Source: Diaphorobacter aerolatus
Lineage (GTDB): Bacteria > Pseudomonadota > Gammaproteobacteria > Burkholderiales > Burkholderiaceae_C
Assembly (NCBI RefSeq): GCF_014489535.1
Contig: NZ_CP060783.1
Span: forward strand, 4,733,501 to 4,797,500
Direction of reading: 5' to 3'
Length of the DNA stretch: 64,000 nucleotides
This document shows positions 29,319 through 38,892 of this stretch, one piece after another. The notes beneath the pieces are model-generated. The model saw only the letters and a program-made list of their open reading frames with translations. It was not told the DNA's origin and searched no databases. The position numbers were made by a program, and so were the translations under genes. How positions within the stretch are numbered: the stretch's first letter is position 1; the number at the start of each line of letters is the position of its first letter.

Positions 29319-29362
29319 CGCCCTACCATCTGCCGTTGCGGCAAAAGAACACGGACTCCCAA

Positions 29363-30951
29363 ATGAGCACTTCTTCACGCCGCCCCGGCGTACCGCTAAA
29401 ACCTCATCGCCGACGTCCCCTGTACAGCCTGCGGTGCTGCCCTCGGGAGACAGCTATCTGCAGCGCATCCTGAACGCACGGGTATACGAGGTGGCGCGCG
29501 AAACCCCGCTCACCGCTGCGCCCAAGCTCTCTAAGCGGCTGGGTAACAAAGTCCTCCTGAAGCGCGAGGACGAGCAACCCGTGTTCAGCTTCAAGCTGCG
29601 CGGCGCCTACAACAAGATGGCGCGGCTGACGCCCGAGCAGCGGGCAGCGGGCGTCATCTGTGCTTCGGCGGGCAACCATGCGCAGGGCGTGGCGCTGTCG
29701 GCAAAGAAGCTAGGCTGCCGCGCAGTCATCGTGATGCCGGTCACCGCGCCCAAGGTCAAGGTCGATGCGGTGGCCGCCAACGGCGGTGAGGTAGTGCTGC
29801 ACGGTGAGAGCTTCACCGATGCCTTCAACCACGCGCTGGAGCTAGAGCGCGCGCACGGTCTGACGTTTGTGCACCCCTTCGACGACCCCGATGTCATCGC
29901 GGGGCAGGGCACCATCGCCGTTGAAATGCTGCGCCAGCACACTGGCCGCATCGACGCGATCTTTGTCGCCATCGGCGGCGGCGGGCTGATCTCGGGCGTG
30001 GCGGCCTACGTCAAGGCTGTGCGGCCGGAGACCAAGGTCATTGGCGTTCAGACGACCGACTCCGACGCGATGCTGCGCTCAGTGCGCGCGGGCAAGCGCG
30101 TGACGCTACCCGACGTGGGCCTGTTTGCGGACGGCACAGCTGTCAAGCTGGTCGGAGAGGAGACGTTCCGCGTTACGCAGGCGCTGGTCGACGACTTCAT
30201 CGTTGTCGATACCGACGCCGCCTGCGCTGCGATCAAAGATGTGTTCGAAGACACTCGCAGCATCCTCGAACCCTCCGGCGCCCTGGGCGTGGCAGCTATC
30301 AAGAAATACGCCGCGGAGCACGGCTGCAAAGGCCAGACCTTCATCGCCATCACCTCGGGCGCGAACATGAACTTCGACCGGCTCGGCTTTGTCGCTGAGC
30401 GCGCCGAGGTCGGCGAGCAGCGCGAAGCTCTGTTCGTCGTCACCATCCCGGAGGCGCGCGGCAGCTTCCGGCGCTTCTGCGAGTTGCTAGGGCCACGCAG
30501 CGTCACCGAGTTCAACTATCGCATTGCCGATGCCGAGGTCGCTCAGATCTTTGTCGGCGTTGCTATCAGTAGGCCCGACGAGGCTGAAAAGCTCGCACGC
30601 ACCTTCAGCAAAGCCGGGTTCGAGACGCTCGACCTCACGCACAACGAGCTGGCCAAACAGCATGTGCGACATATGGTCGGCGGCCACAGTGAACTGGCCC
30701 GCGACGAGCGGCTCTACCACTTCACATTCCCGAGCGCCCAGGCGCGCTGATGCGATTCCTCACCAGCATGGACCCTGGCTGGAACATCAGCCTTTTCCAC
30801 TACCGCAACCAGGGCGCGGACTATGGCCGCATCCTCGTCGGTATCCAGGTACCGCGCGGGATGCGGTAGCACTGCGCAAGTTCCTGTTCGGGCTCAACTA
30901 CCCTTCGAGGACGAAAGCGCCAACCCTGCTTATCTGCGCCTCCTAGGTTAA
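29363..30951 (+). CDS. ilvA: Threonine ammonia-lyase (threonine dehydratase), four frame breaks
   Basis: The PLP enzyme converts threonine to 2-oxobutyrate, the first step of isoleucine synthesis. The main frame (29434-30750) has the Lys-containing [25 protein letters not shown] and the glycine loop [13 protein letters not shown], then an ACT-like regulatory domain. Three more frames complete it: N-terminus [18 protein letters not shown] joined at CCCC 29417-29420; then [20 protein letters not shown] after a break at 30729-30731; further breaks at GGG 30858-30860 and CCC 30901-30903, ending at TAA 30949-30951. The repaired 530 residues match IlvA length. Four breaks in one biosynthetic gene argue for sequence error. 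Confidence 0.85.
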
Positions 30952-31029
30952 AACTGAGTGTCTGGATAGCGACGAATTGGTATCCGCAGACCAGCCCCGC
31001 TTTGATCCCGAGCGCAGAGGAGGTTAGCT

Positions 31030-31493
31030 CTACTCGCGCCCCGGTGCGGCAACCAGCGCCGGCGAAGCTTCGGAGGTATCCGCTTCCAGCCCATAGTCGG
31101 CCACCGAGAGAATCGGTGCCTCGGGGTCCTTGTTGAGCGCCACGATCACCTTGGAGTCCTTCATGCCGGCCAAGTGCTGGATGCGCCCGAGATGCCGTGG
31201 GCCATGTACAGCCGCGGCGCCACGATCTTGCCGGTCTGGCCGACCAGCAGGTCGTTGGGGGCGTAGCCCGCGTCCACCGCGGCGCGGCTGGCACCGATGG
31301 CGGCGCCCAGCTTGTCGGCCAGCGGGGTAATGACTTCCTTGAACTTCTCTTCGCTGCCCAGCGCCAGGCCGCCCGAGACGATGATCTTGGCGGCCGTCAG
31401 TTCGGGACGGTTGCTCTTGACGATCTCGAAGCCGACGAAGCTGATCTTGCCCGAATCGGCGACAGCAGCAACGGGCTTAACCGCTGCACATGA
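31030..31493 (-). pseudogene. etfA: C-terminal fragment of electron transfer flavoprotein alpha subunit
   Basis: The minus strand encodes [20 protein letters not shown], then [20 protein letters not shown] and [20 protein letters not shown] with [16 protein letters not shown], the FAD-binding C-terminal domain of ETF-alpha. After a break near 31185 it continues [20 protein letters not shown] to a TAG. The N-terminal half is missing; an in-frame stop lies just upstream, near 31494. No etfB is adjacent. It looks like a piece left by rearrangement; a complete etfBA pair must exist elsewhere if the beta-oxidation genes are to work. Confidence 0.8.
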
Positions 31494-31845
31494 CTACTCT
31501 CGGGAAGCGTCTGCGGGCTGGCTGTTAGACGAAAGGTCGGTGCGGCCCCGCTGCTAGTGGGAGGGCAGCAGCGGGGCCGCGCCGCTACGTGCAGCGCCCC
31601 ATGCCTCGACGGGCACCTGACCGGCAATTTGGGCGCGGCCTTCAATCGAACGGGTGTTTATGTCAACATCCTTGCGCAAAGCCGCTAAGATGGACTAGGG
31701 GCTGTCGATGCTCGCGGCGCATGGAGGAAACGCGCCTTCATGGGTCGCGGCACGCACAGTGGCCATCCGTCGTTCCCGTGAGATGTTCAGCTACCTGATG
31801 ACTCGGCTCTGAACTCTTTGAAGCTCTCCGACTACTAGCCTGCGC
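31494..31845. other. Gap between etfA fragment and marR
   Basis: Apart from the large hairpin at 31542-31580 I see nothing in these 352 bp. No copy of the 20-bp operator occurs before marR. Confidence 0.4.
31542..31580. repeat. 14-bp perfect inverted repeat (hairpin)
   Basis: GCGGCCCCGCTGCT and its exact complement AGCAGCGGGGCCGC are separated by 11 nt (31556-31566). It lies just upstream of the etfA fragment on the minus strand and has no T-tract, so it may be a terminator stem, or an end left by the event that truncated etfA. Confidence 0.5.
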
Positions 31846-32477
31846 ATGTCTGATAACGAAAACTACGATCAATCGGTTTCCGCCGTTCACAACCGATTGT
31901 TTTTTCGCCTGTTCCAAGCTGGCAACACCCTGGATCGCCAGTCCGTCAAGGAGCTTGGCATCACCACAGTTCAGTGGGCGACACTGGGAGCCCTGTCGCG
32001 TAAGCAGGTGAAGGATGGAATGTCGTTTTCCGATCTGGCGGACTACCTGGTTGTGAGCCGCCAGAGTCTCGATGGGGTTCTCAAGCGCTTGGAGCGCGAA
32101 GGGCATGTGGCGCGCGTCGTGGATCCAGCTGATAGGCGTGCCAAGAAAGTTGTGATGCTGCCCCGGGTCGGGCGTTCTGGGACGGAATCCAGCCAAGAAT
32201 CTACGAGTTCTATCGTCAAGCGGTGGCAAGCTTTCGCTTCGACGACAAGGTCTCTCTGCTGCACCACATCAACCAGCTCAATGACGGGATGTCGAAGGTT
32301 GCCCTGGGGATGGATGCCAACCCTGGGAAGATGAAAGCTAGAGCAAGAACGAAATTCCGAGAGGCGTTGTCGTCCGCCGTGTCGGGCGCCACGTTCTGGT
32401 CGGGCGTCATGGTTAGGGCCTCCCTTCGCCCGAAGGAGATCCGTGGGGATGCAATGGCAGTTCAAGCGTTTGCTTGA
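31846..32477 (+). CDS. MarR-family regulator, possibly BadR-like (frame break near 32163)
   Basis: It begins MSDNENYDQSVSAVHNRLFF. The winged helix is MSFSDLADYLVVSRQSLDGV then LKRLEREGHVARVVDPADRR and AKKVVML, a typical MarR recognition helix and DR wing. The frame then breaks near 32160-32167; the next frame continues WDGIQPRIYEFYRQAVASFR and DDKVSLLHHINQLNDGMSKV, helices of the dimer interface. The end is uncertain: the second frame runs to 32477 and overlaps the Lrp gene. MarR-type BadR is the known repressor of cyclohexanecarboxylate genes in Rhodopseudomonas; here it is the best candidate for the 20-bp dyads. Confidence 0.8.
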
Positions 32478-32911
32478 TCACCGAGCAAGGAATGTCGGTC
32501 TGAACGCGCCGGACTCCGTTGGCGAGAGTCAGGTGCTGATCCAGGAATCGTCGATAGTCTTCGAGATCGCTGCCTATGACCCGCAGCAGGGCATCGCACT
32601 CGCTGAACATCAGATAGCACTCGAGCACCTGAGGCAACGCCGACATTGCAGCGGCGAACTGCTGGGAGGTGACCCGTCTCGGGCCAACAGCGAGATCCTT
32701 GCAAAGAATGTGCGAGGCAGGCCCACTTCGGACGGGGCTAAGACGGCGGCATAGCGGCGGATGACGCCTGTGTCCTCCAGCATCCGTACTCTGCGTAGGC
32801 AGGGGAGGGAGACAGCCCTACCTCCTGGGCCAGGTCATTGTTCGAGATCCGGCCATTGCGCTGCAAGACCGCGAGGATCCGCAGATCTAGGGGGTCAAGG
32901 GCGGCCGGCAT
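32413..32911 (-). CDS. Lrp/AsnC-family regulator (frame breaks near 32674 and 32803)
   Basis: The N-terminus MPAALDPLDLRILAVLQRNG then RISNNDLAQEVGLSPSP and LRRVRMLEDTGVIRRYAAVL is the Lrp helix-turn-helix. The ligand-binding RAM part reads MSALPQVLECYLMFSECDAL and LRVIGSDLEDYRRFLDQHLT, then VRRVQTDIPCSVIKQTLELP. The three pieces are in three frames, joined by one missing base in GGGG 32802-32805 and one in CCC 32673-32675 (plus strand). Repaired length is 166, normal. It faces marR end to end. Confidence 0.8.
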
Positions 32912-32974
32912 GAACGCAGGTTTTTTTCGTAGGGTACGGTCGCAGACGACAGCCTGAGTACGGTCAGGCCGTCG

Positions 32975-33273
32975 TTACGACACTTCGCCAAATCCTTCCA
33001 CGATCATGAGAGAGCCTTTCGAGGCTCCTTGGCGAATCGGCACCAGGGCCTGGTACTCGGGCGATTCGTACCAGGCGCGGGCTTGGGCCACGGACGGGAA
33101 CTCCAAAACGACGAGGCGGTCGGCTGGAAGCGTTCCTTCGCGCAGCTCCTTGGCTCCGTTGCGGATGAGGTACTTGCCGCCGTGGGCCGCGATCGTTGCA
33201 GGTGCGCCTGCTGCATAGGGGCGTAGCTTGACGGATCTTCCACGTCGATGAATGCCAGCACGTAGCCTTTCAT
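32975..33273 (-). CDS. DUF1330 family protein (frame break near 33219)
   Basis: It starts MKGYVLAFIDVEDPSSYAP; the next frame continues YAAGAPATIAAHGGKYLIRN, LPADRLVVLEFPSVAQARAW and YESPEYQALVPIRQGASKG, the DUF1330 dimeric ferredoxin-like fold. A missing base in GGGG 33218-33221 explains the break; repaired length is 99. Function of the family is unknown. It follows the HIT gene by 30 bp and is probably in the same operon. Confidence 0.82.
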
Positions 33274-33303
33274 CCAAGTCTCCGAAGTGTGTTGTGAAGC
33301 GCA

Positions 33304-33822
33304 TCACTGTAGGAGGTGGGCGCGCGGCTGTGATTCGGTCGCGGACATACCGGACGTTTCTGAAATCAATATCTGGCGCGACGCAGTCTCGATCGTCCGA
33401 CGATGGTTAGGGCTATACGAGCCAGTCAACCGGGAGGCCAGCGACTGGAGTTCTGTAAACGACGGCTCTTTGCGCGGCCATCCCAGTGTCACGCCATCGC
33501 CGTCATGGCGCGGCAGCACATGCAGATGGACATGCGGCACCGTTTGCCAACCCGCTGGTCTGTTCGTCTGCAGTACGGTGATGCCGTCCGGATGGAATGC
33601 GGCTTCGACGGCGCGTGCGATGCGTGCTGCCGTCCGGAACAGCGCGCCAGCTGCCTCGTCGTCAAGATCGAGAATGGTTTCGACATGCGCTTTGGTGGCC
33701 ACGATCACATGGCCAGGGTTGACCTGGCCTGCGTCCATGAAGGCGATCGTCAACTCGTCCTCGTAGACGATGGCAGCGGGAATTTCGCGCTGAATGATGC
33801 GGGCAAAAATCGTGGCGCTCAT
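33304..33822 (-). CDS. HIT-family nucleotide hydrolase
   Basis: The 172-residue protein starts MSATIFARIIQREIPAAIVY and has NPGHVIVATKAHVETILDLD and the histidine triad VPHVHLHVLPRHDGD, where the middle His is the nucleophile. HIT hydrolases split nucleoside phosphoramidates and dinucleotides. The C-terminal 40 residues after LASRLTGSYSP look poorly conserved. It lies 10 bp after the oxidoreductase gene. Confidence 0.88.
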   Translation of the reverse strand: MSATIFARIIQREIPAAIVYEDELTIAFMDAGQVNPGHVIVATKAHVETILDLDDEAAGALFRTAARIARAVEAAFHPDGITVLQTNRPAGWQTVPHVHLHVLPRHDGDGVTLGWPRKEPSFTELQSLASRLTGSYSPNHRRTIETASRQILISETSGMSATESQPRAHLLQ

Positions 33823-33832
33823 GTGTTCCGCG

Positions 33833-34824
33833 CTATTGGATGGTTAGGACAAGCTTCCCGATCACCCCTCTTGACGTAAGCCGGGCCGCTGCGTCTGCGA
33901 AAGATTCGAGAGGGAACGTTTGCGTGATGTGCGGGCGCACGAACCCCTGAACGTAGAGTTCGTTCAGTTTCGCTTGGGCATCTGCGACGAGCTCTGGCGA
34001 GTAGGTCGGATAGTCCGTCCATTGCATGCCGGCGACGGAGATGTTCTTGAGCAGTAGGTAGGAGCCTTTAATCACCGGAATCTTGCCGGCGGCGAACCCG
34101 ATGATCACTGCTCGGCCGCGCCGCGCAAGGGCGCGAATGCACGCATCGAACACATCGCCGCCTACGGGGTCCAGAAATACATCGGCGCCTTTGCCGTTGG
34201 TGGCGCGATGCACTTGCTCGCGAAGGGAGTCTGGGAGGTTGGTGGCGGAGAGGTCAATCACCTCGTCGGCTCCGGATTGACGCACTGCTTCCGCCTGGAC
34301 TTCAGAGGTCACACCCGCGAGGACTTTCGCGCCGAGTGCCTTGGCGATTTGAACAGCTGCAAGGCCAACGCCCCCTCCAGCTCCACTGATCAGCACGGTC
34401 TCCCCTTGCGGAAGCTGCCGCGGTCCGTGAGCGCAAAGAACGCCGTCTGGTACACGAGGCCCATCGCAGCTGCATCGGCGAAAGGAATTTCTGTCGAGAT
34501 CTTTTGTGCGCTCGCCTGAGGAACGGACAGGCGACTTGCGAAGCAACCGTTCTCCATCTGCGCCACGACGTGGTCGCCAGGCTTGAGTGATCGCACGTTC
34601 GGACCGACGGCCTCCACGATGCCGGCTGCGTCCTTGCCGGGAATGAACGGACGCTCGGGAAGGACCTGGTATTTCCCACTCATGACCAGGAGGTCGGGAA
34701 AGTTGAGAGACGCGGCTTTGACGTTGATCAGGACGTCGTCGGGGCCGACAACCGGATCGGCCACCTCTTCGACGTGATGTGTGCGAGGGTCCTCGCTGAA
34801 CTGACGGATGAGTACGGCTTTCAT
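33833..34824 (-). CDS. MDR-family quinone/enoyl reductase-like oxidoreductase (frame break near 34420)
   Basis: This zinc-free medium-chain dehydrogenase/reductase has MKAVLIRQFSEDPRTHHVEE, LNFPDLLVMSGKYQVLPERP, then after the break LPQGETVLISGAGGGVGLAA and VQIAKALGAKVLAGV (the NADP-binding GxGxxG), to a TAG at 33833. A missing base near 34418-34423 separates the parts; repaired length is 330. The family reduces quinones or enoyl-CoA double bonds with NADPH. It is divergent from the MFS gene and shares the intergenic region with the 20-bp operator at 34998-35017. Confidence 0.88.
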
Positions 34825-34828
34825 GCTG

Positions 34829-34852
34829 CTCGGAGGAGGTAAGGGTGGTGGG
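34829..34852. repeat. 24-bp direct repeat, copy A
   Basis: The 24 bases beginning CTCGGAGGAGGTAAGGGTGG are identical to 50078-50101 and in the same orientation. Copy A is just upstream of the MDR oxidoreductase start. The two copies bracket 15.2 kb with the alicyclic-acid genes and pntAB. Confidence 0.7.
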
Positions 34853-34997
34853 GCGTGTCAAAGCCAAGGGCTCAAGCTGCCCTTTTTGCTGACGATTCTG
34901 ATGCGTTGATCTACCTAATTATGTAATCATCATTGCATAGATGGTTGGCATTACATCGTGGAAAAATAGGTAAAAACCCTGGATTTGCACAAAAATA

Positions 34998-35017
34998 TAT
35001 ATCATGAACTTGATATA
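34998..35017. promoter_or_regulatory. 20-bp operator, copy 2
   Basis: TATATCA-TGAACT-TGATATA, a perfect 7-bp inverted repeat with 6-bp spacer, followed by AAT. It lies 152 bp before the MFS start and is AT-rich in a GC-rich window. TTGATA within it could serve as a -35 element, so binding would block the promoter. Confidence 0.7.
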
Positions 35018-35169
35018 AATGCGCGACTCTGGAAAGATCGCGAGGTCGTGAGGGCGATGGGCCGCGCGGAGGTCTGTTCTGGCCGCTTGTGCTTCGCAAG
35101 GGCGCGCCGATGCAGCAGGTCTTGGTCGTGGTTCCGATACATCCCACAGAAACAAAGGAGACAAGACCT

Positions 35170-36518
35170 ATGCGAGAGATCAACGTGCACGAACTTGCCG
35201 ATGGGGCCAAGTTCAACCGCTTCCATGCCAAGGTGCTGGCTTGGTGCTTCCTGGTCATCATCATTGATGGCTATGACCTAGCGGTCGCAGGGGCGGCGCT
35301 TCCAGCCATCATGAAGGAGATGGGCGTGGAAGCCGCGACCGCTGGCTTCATGGCCAGTTCGGCTCTGTTCGGGATGATGTTCGGCGCCATCTTTCTGGGC
35401 GCGCTGTCGGACAAGATCGGCCGCCGTTGGACGATCTCGCTGTGCGTGTTTCTCTTCAGCGTGTTCACCGCGGCAGCGGGGCTGACCAAGGATCCTGTTA
35501 CCTTTAGCATCGCGCGCTTCATCGCGGGCTGGGCATTGGCGGCGTGATGCCGAACATCACAGCCCAGATGACCGAGTACGCGCCCAAGCGGATCCGGAGT
35601 TTCCTGACGACCGTGATGTTTTCCGGCTACGCTATCGGCGGCATTCTGGCTGCCGTACTGGGAAAGCAATTCATCGCGCAGTTCGGTTGGCAGATCGTGT
35701 TCTTTGCCGCCGGTGTCCCGGTTCTGCTGATCCCCTTCATCCTGAAGTCGATGCCTGAATCGCTGTCGTTCCTGGTATCCCGGCGCGACAGCTCGCAATT
35801 GCGTCAGATCGCCCAATCCATCGATCCGGGGCTCAAGGTCGGCGCCAACGACACCTTCCGTCCGCCTCGAGCCGCCCATTCCGGGGCAGGTGTCACGGTA
35901 GCGCAGCTGTTCCAGGATGGCCGCGGACTGAGCACGGTGATGTTCTGGGTGGCCTTCTTCACCGGCTTGTTCATGATCTACGCGCTCAGCACCTGGCTGA
36001 CAAAGCTGATGGCCATGTCGGGCTACAGCCTTGGCTCCGCATTGAGTTTTGTCATCGCACTCAATGTGGGTGCGGTGATCGGATCGATCGGCGGCGGGTG
36101 GCTTGCGGACCGGTTCCACATCAAATGGGTCGTGGTCTGCATGTACGCGTTGGGCGGCGTCTTCCTGTACATGATGACGCTGAAAACCTCGACGGAGGTG
36201 CTCTATTTCATCATCGCAGCGGTTGGGGCTTGCTCGACGGGGGCGCAAATCGTGGTCTACGCCTACAGCGGCCAGTACTACCCGTCAGACATTCGGTCCA
36301 CCGGCATCGGCATGGCGTCGGGCATCGGGCGCATGGGGGCGATCGCTGCGCCTTTGCTGATCGGGTTGATCGTGTCCCTGCAACTTCCTCTTGAGCAGAA
36401 CTTCCTGGTCATCGGTGCCGCAGGCGTTGTGGGAGCGATTGCGCTTGCGTGCATCAACCATGGCCGATCGGCTTCGGAACTGACCCTCAAGACCCTCAAG
36501 ACGAGTGCTGCCACGTGA
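35170..36518 (+). CDS. MFS permease, aromatic acid:H+ symporter type (frame break near 35527)
   Basis: It starts MREINVHELADGAKFNRFHA with GGAG 10 bp before the ATG. The first helix has FLVIIIDGYDLAVAGAALP, the DGYD motif of the AAHS group (PcaK, BenK), and the helix 2-3 loop is GALSDKIGRRW. One missing G in GGG 35526-35528 breaks the frame; the next frame continues MPNITAQMTEYAPKRIRSFL and GYAIGGILAAVLG to 36518. Repaired length is 449, with 12 helices. Its promoter region holds operator copy 2 and it precedes the bad operon, so it probably imports the cyclic acid that operon degrades. Confidence 0.9.
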
Positions 36519-36835
36519 GTGGCATGGATGGCGGGGGCCTCGCGGCCTGGCCAGGTGCTGCTAGCCCAACCTCGCCTTGCCGGGGGAGGGGGCGCCGCGC
36601 GTCGAATGCGAGTTCCACACCTGGTTCGGCATCCCCGCACGCCCGGAGGAGCTGTCATCGTCGTAGCGCCGATCGCTTTCATTTGTGTAGTGATGTTGAT
36701 GGTTATTTGGGTTGGGATGTTAAATGAATTAGGTGTTAACCCTGTATTTCTCAAATAAAATACGTCATGATCTTGACGTAAATTGATGGGGCAAGGATCA
36801 TTGCACTCACCCCAGACCCACCACGAGAGACAAAC
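36519..36835. other. Intergenic region before fadH
   Basis: The 317 bp contain operator copy 3 at 36761-36780. A short open frame at 36519-36758 has no family resemblance. The AT content rises sharply after 36680, consistent with a promoter. Confidence 0.45.
36761..36780. promoter_or_regulatory. 20-bp operator, copy 3
   Basis: TACGTCA-TGATCT-TGACGTA, a perfect 7-bp inverted repeat with 6-bp spacer followed by AAAT. It lies 55 bp before the fadH ATG. TTGACG in the right arm is a good -35 element, with GATCAT 17 bp downstream, so a bound repressor would cover the promoter of the fadH-aliA-badHIK operon. Confidence 0.7.
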
Positions 36836-38864
36836 ATGTCAACCTATCCACACCTCCTGAGCCCCCTGCGCGTCGCTGGGGTAGATCTGCCGAACCGCAT
36901 GGTGATGGGCGCAATGCATACGCGCCTGGAAACAATGGATCGTCCCCATGAAAGACTGGCGGCCTTCTACGCGGCCCGTGCCGCAGGTGAGATCGGCCTC
37001 ATCCTTACCGGCGGCTACTCCCCGTGCCCGAAGGGGTGATGGATGAAGGTGGTCTGGTGCTGCAAAAGCCCGAGGATTTGGGCGAGCACCGCGCGATCAC
37101 CTCGGCGGTGAATGAGGCCGGTGGACGCATCGTCCTGCAGATTCTTCACGCAGGCCGTTATGCCAAGGTGTCCACCTGTGTGGCGCCGTCGGCCGGCAAG
37201 GCGCGGATCAACGTCTTTCCTCCACGTGCGCTGACGACCGAAGAGGTCTGGGCAACGGTCGAGAGCTTTGCGAACACATCGGCACTGGCAGAGCAGGCTG
37301 GCTACGTGGGTGTCGAGATCATGGGCTCCGAGGGCTACCTGATCAACGAGTTCACCGCAGCATTGACCAATCAGCGCGACGACGAGTTCGGCGGCGACTT
37401 CGAGCGCCGGATCCGCTTCCCCTTGAAATCGTGAAGGCCGTGCGGGCGCGGGTCTCGCCCGAATTCATGGTCATCTACCGCATCTCGTCCATCGACCTGA
37501 TGGATGGGGGTATGACCGGCGAAGAAGTGGCCGAATTCGCCCGCCGGGTCGAAGCGGCGGGTGCCGACATGATCAACACCGGCATCGGCTGGCACGAATC
37601 GTCCGTGCCGACCATGGCAGCGCCGGTCCCGCGTGCGGCATGGATCGACGCGATCCGCAACGTGAAGCGTGCGGTCGGCATTCCGGTGATGGCGTCCAAC
37701 CGCATCAATGCTCCTGATGTGGCTGAAGAGATCATCGCTTCCGGCGCTGCCGATCTGGTTTCGATGGCCCGTCCGCTGCTCGCCGACCCCGAGTTCGCAC
37801 GCAAGACGCGCGAGAACCGCGCCGACGAGATCAATACCTGCATCGCCTGCAACCAGGCCTGCTTGGACCGCATTTTTACCGACCGCGTGGCGACTTGCCT
37901 GGTGAACCCGAGGGCAGGGCGCGAGATCGAGTTCGACGATAGCAAGACCACCGCGCCCAAGCATTTCGCCGTTGTCGGTGGCGGGCCTGCCGGCATGGCC
38001 TTTGCGATCAATGCCGCGCAGCGTGGTCATCGGGTCACCTTGTTCGAGGCAGGCGATCAGCTCGGTGGCCAACTGAATATGGCTCGCAAAGTGCCGGGCA
38101 AGAACGAGTTCAACGAAATGCTGCGCTACTTCCGAGTCTCGCTGGAGCGCCTGAAGGTCGCGGTGCATCTGAAAACCCGAGCCGATGCGGAGGATCTGGC
38201 CGCACGAGTGCGTTCGGGCGAGTTCGACGAGGTGGTGATCGCAACGGGCGTGACTCCGCGCGAGCCCGACATCAAGGGCCTTGACCACCCGAAGGTGGTC
38301 AGTTATCTGGATGTCCTGGCCAACGGCGCACCGGTGGGCAGCAAGGTTGCCATCATCGGCGCGGGCGGGATCGGCTTCGACGTGGCCGAGTACCTGGTCG
38401 GCAGTGCCGAGGAGTCGCTCAAGCCAAAGGTATTCATGGATGCCTGGGGTGTGGATACGGCCATTCGCAGCGCGGGCGGGCTCAAGGCGCCTGCGCAGCA
38501 CGGCACCGAGCGCGTCATCCACATGTTCCAACGCAAGCCCGAGTCACTGGGCAAGAACTTGGGCAAGTCCACCGGGTGGATTCTCAAGGCCAAGCTGCGC
38601 AAGGCAGACGTGGCGATGACGGCCGGAGCAAGTTACCAGGCCGTTGACGACCAGGGCCTGCACTACAGCGTGAATGGCGAGGCTCGCGTATTGGACGCGG
38701 ACACTGTCATCCTCTGCGCGGGACAGCTCTCGAACCGGACGCTGTTCGATGGTTTGGCCGAGCGAGGCGTCAAGCCCTACGTGATCGGCGGAGCCGATGT
38801 TGCTGCCGAATTGGACGCATTGCGCGCCATCGACCAGGCAACGCGTCTGGCCGTTTCGTTCTGA
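36836..38864 (+). CDS. fadH: NADPH-dependent 2,4-dienoyl-CoA reductase (FadH/OYE type; two frame breaks)
   Basis: The repaired 676-residue protein has an OYE-like FMN barrel (MSTYPHLLSPLRVAGVDLPN; GEIGLILTGGYS; GYVGVEIMGSEGYLINEFTA), a 4Fe-4S site NTCIACNQACLDRIF with a fourth Cys in ATCLVNPRAG, and a C-terminal FAD/NADPH part (FAVVGGGPAGMAFAINAAQR; VAIIGAGGIGFDVAEYLV). Breaks lie in CCCC 37020-37023 and CCCC 37419-37422. In E. coli FadH reduces 2,4-dienoyl-CoA. As the first gene of an operon with badHIK it might reduce a cyclic diene thioester to the cyclohexene-carboxyl-CoA substrate of BadK; that is inference. Confidence 0.9.
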
Positions 38865-38892
38865 CTTTGACAGCCCTAACTCAGAGACAAGC

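Larger units (their letters stand above)
28819..29362. other. Divergent intergenic region between livG2 and ilvA
   Basis: The 544 bp hold no gene I can support. The 29,000-29,080 part is AT-rich and contains the 20-bp dyad at 29039-29058 and a small CTAGG-GAAAA-CCTAG dyad at 29063-29077. A perfect 14-bp palindrome (29305-29318) stands close to the ilvA start. Short open frames here do not resemble proteins. Confidence 0.5.
34825..35169. other. Divergent region between oxidoreductase and MFS genes
   Basis: The 345 bp hold a 24-bp repeat (34829-34852), a weak hairpin AAGGGC-N7-GCCCTT followed by TTT (34866-34887), AT-rich sequence from 34905 and operator copy 2 at 34998-35017. No gene is supported here. 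Confidence 0.5.

Noticed and set aside
34866-34887. Hairpin AAGGGC-N7-GCCCTT with T-tract as an intrinsic terminator
   Set aside because: On the plus strand no gene ends before it; both neighbouring genes point away from it, so a terminator role makes little sense. Kept only as a note in the intergenic entry.
36519-36758. 79-residue open frame after the MFS gene
   Set aside because: It starts at the MFS stop without a ribosome-binding site, has no similarity I can name, and runs into the AT-rich promoter region.
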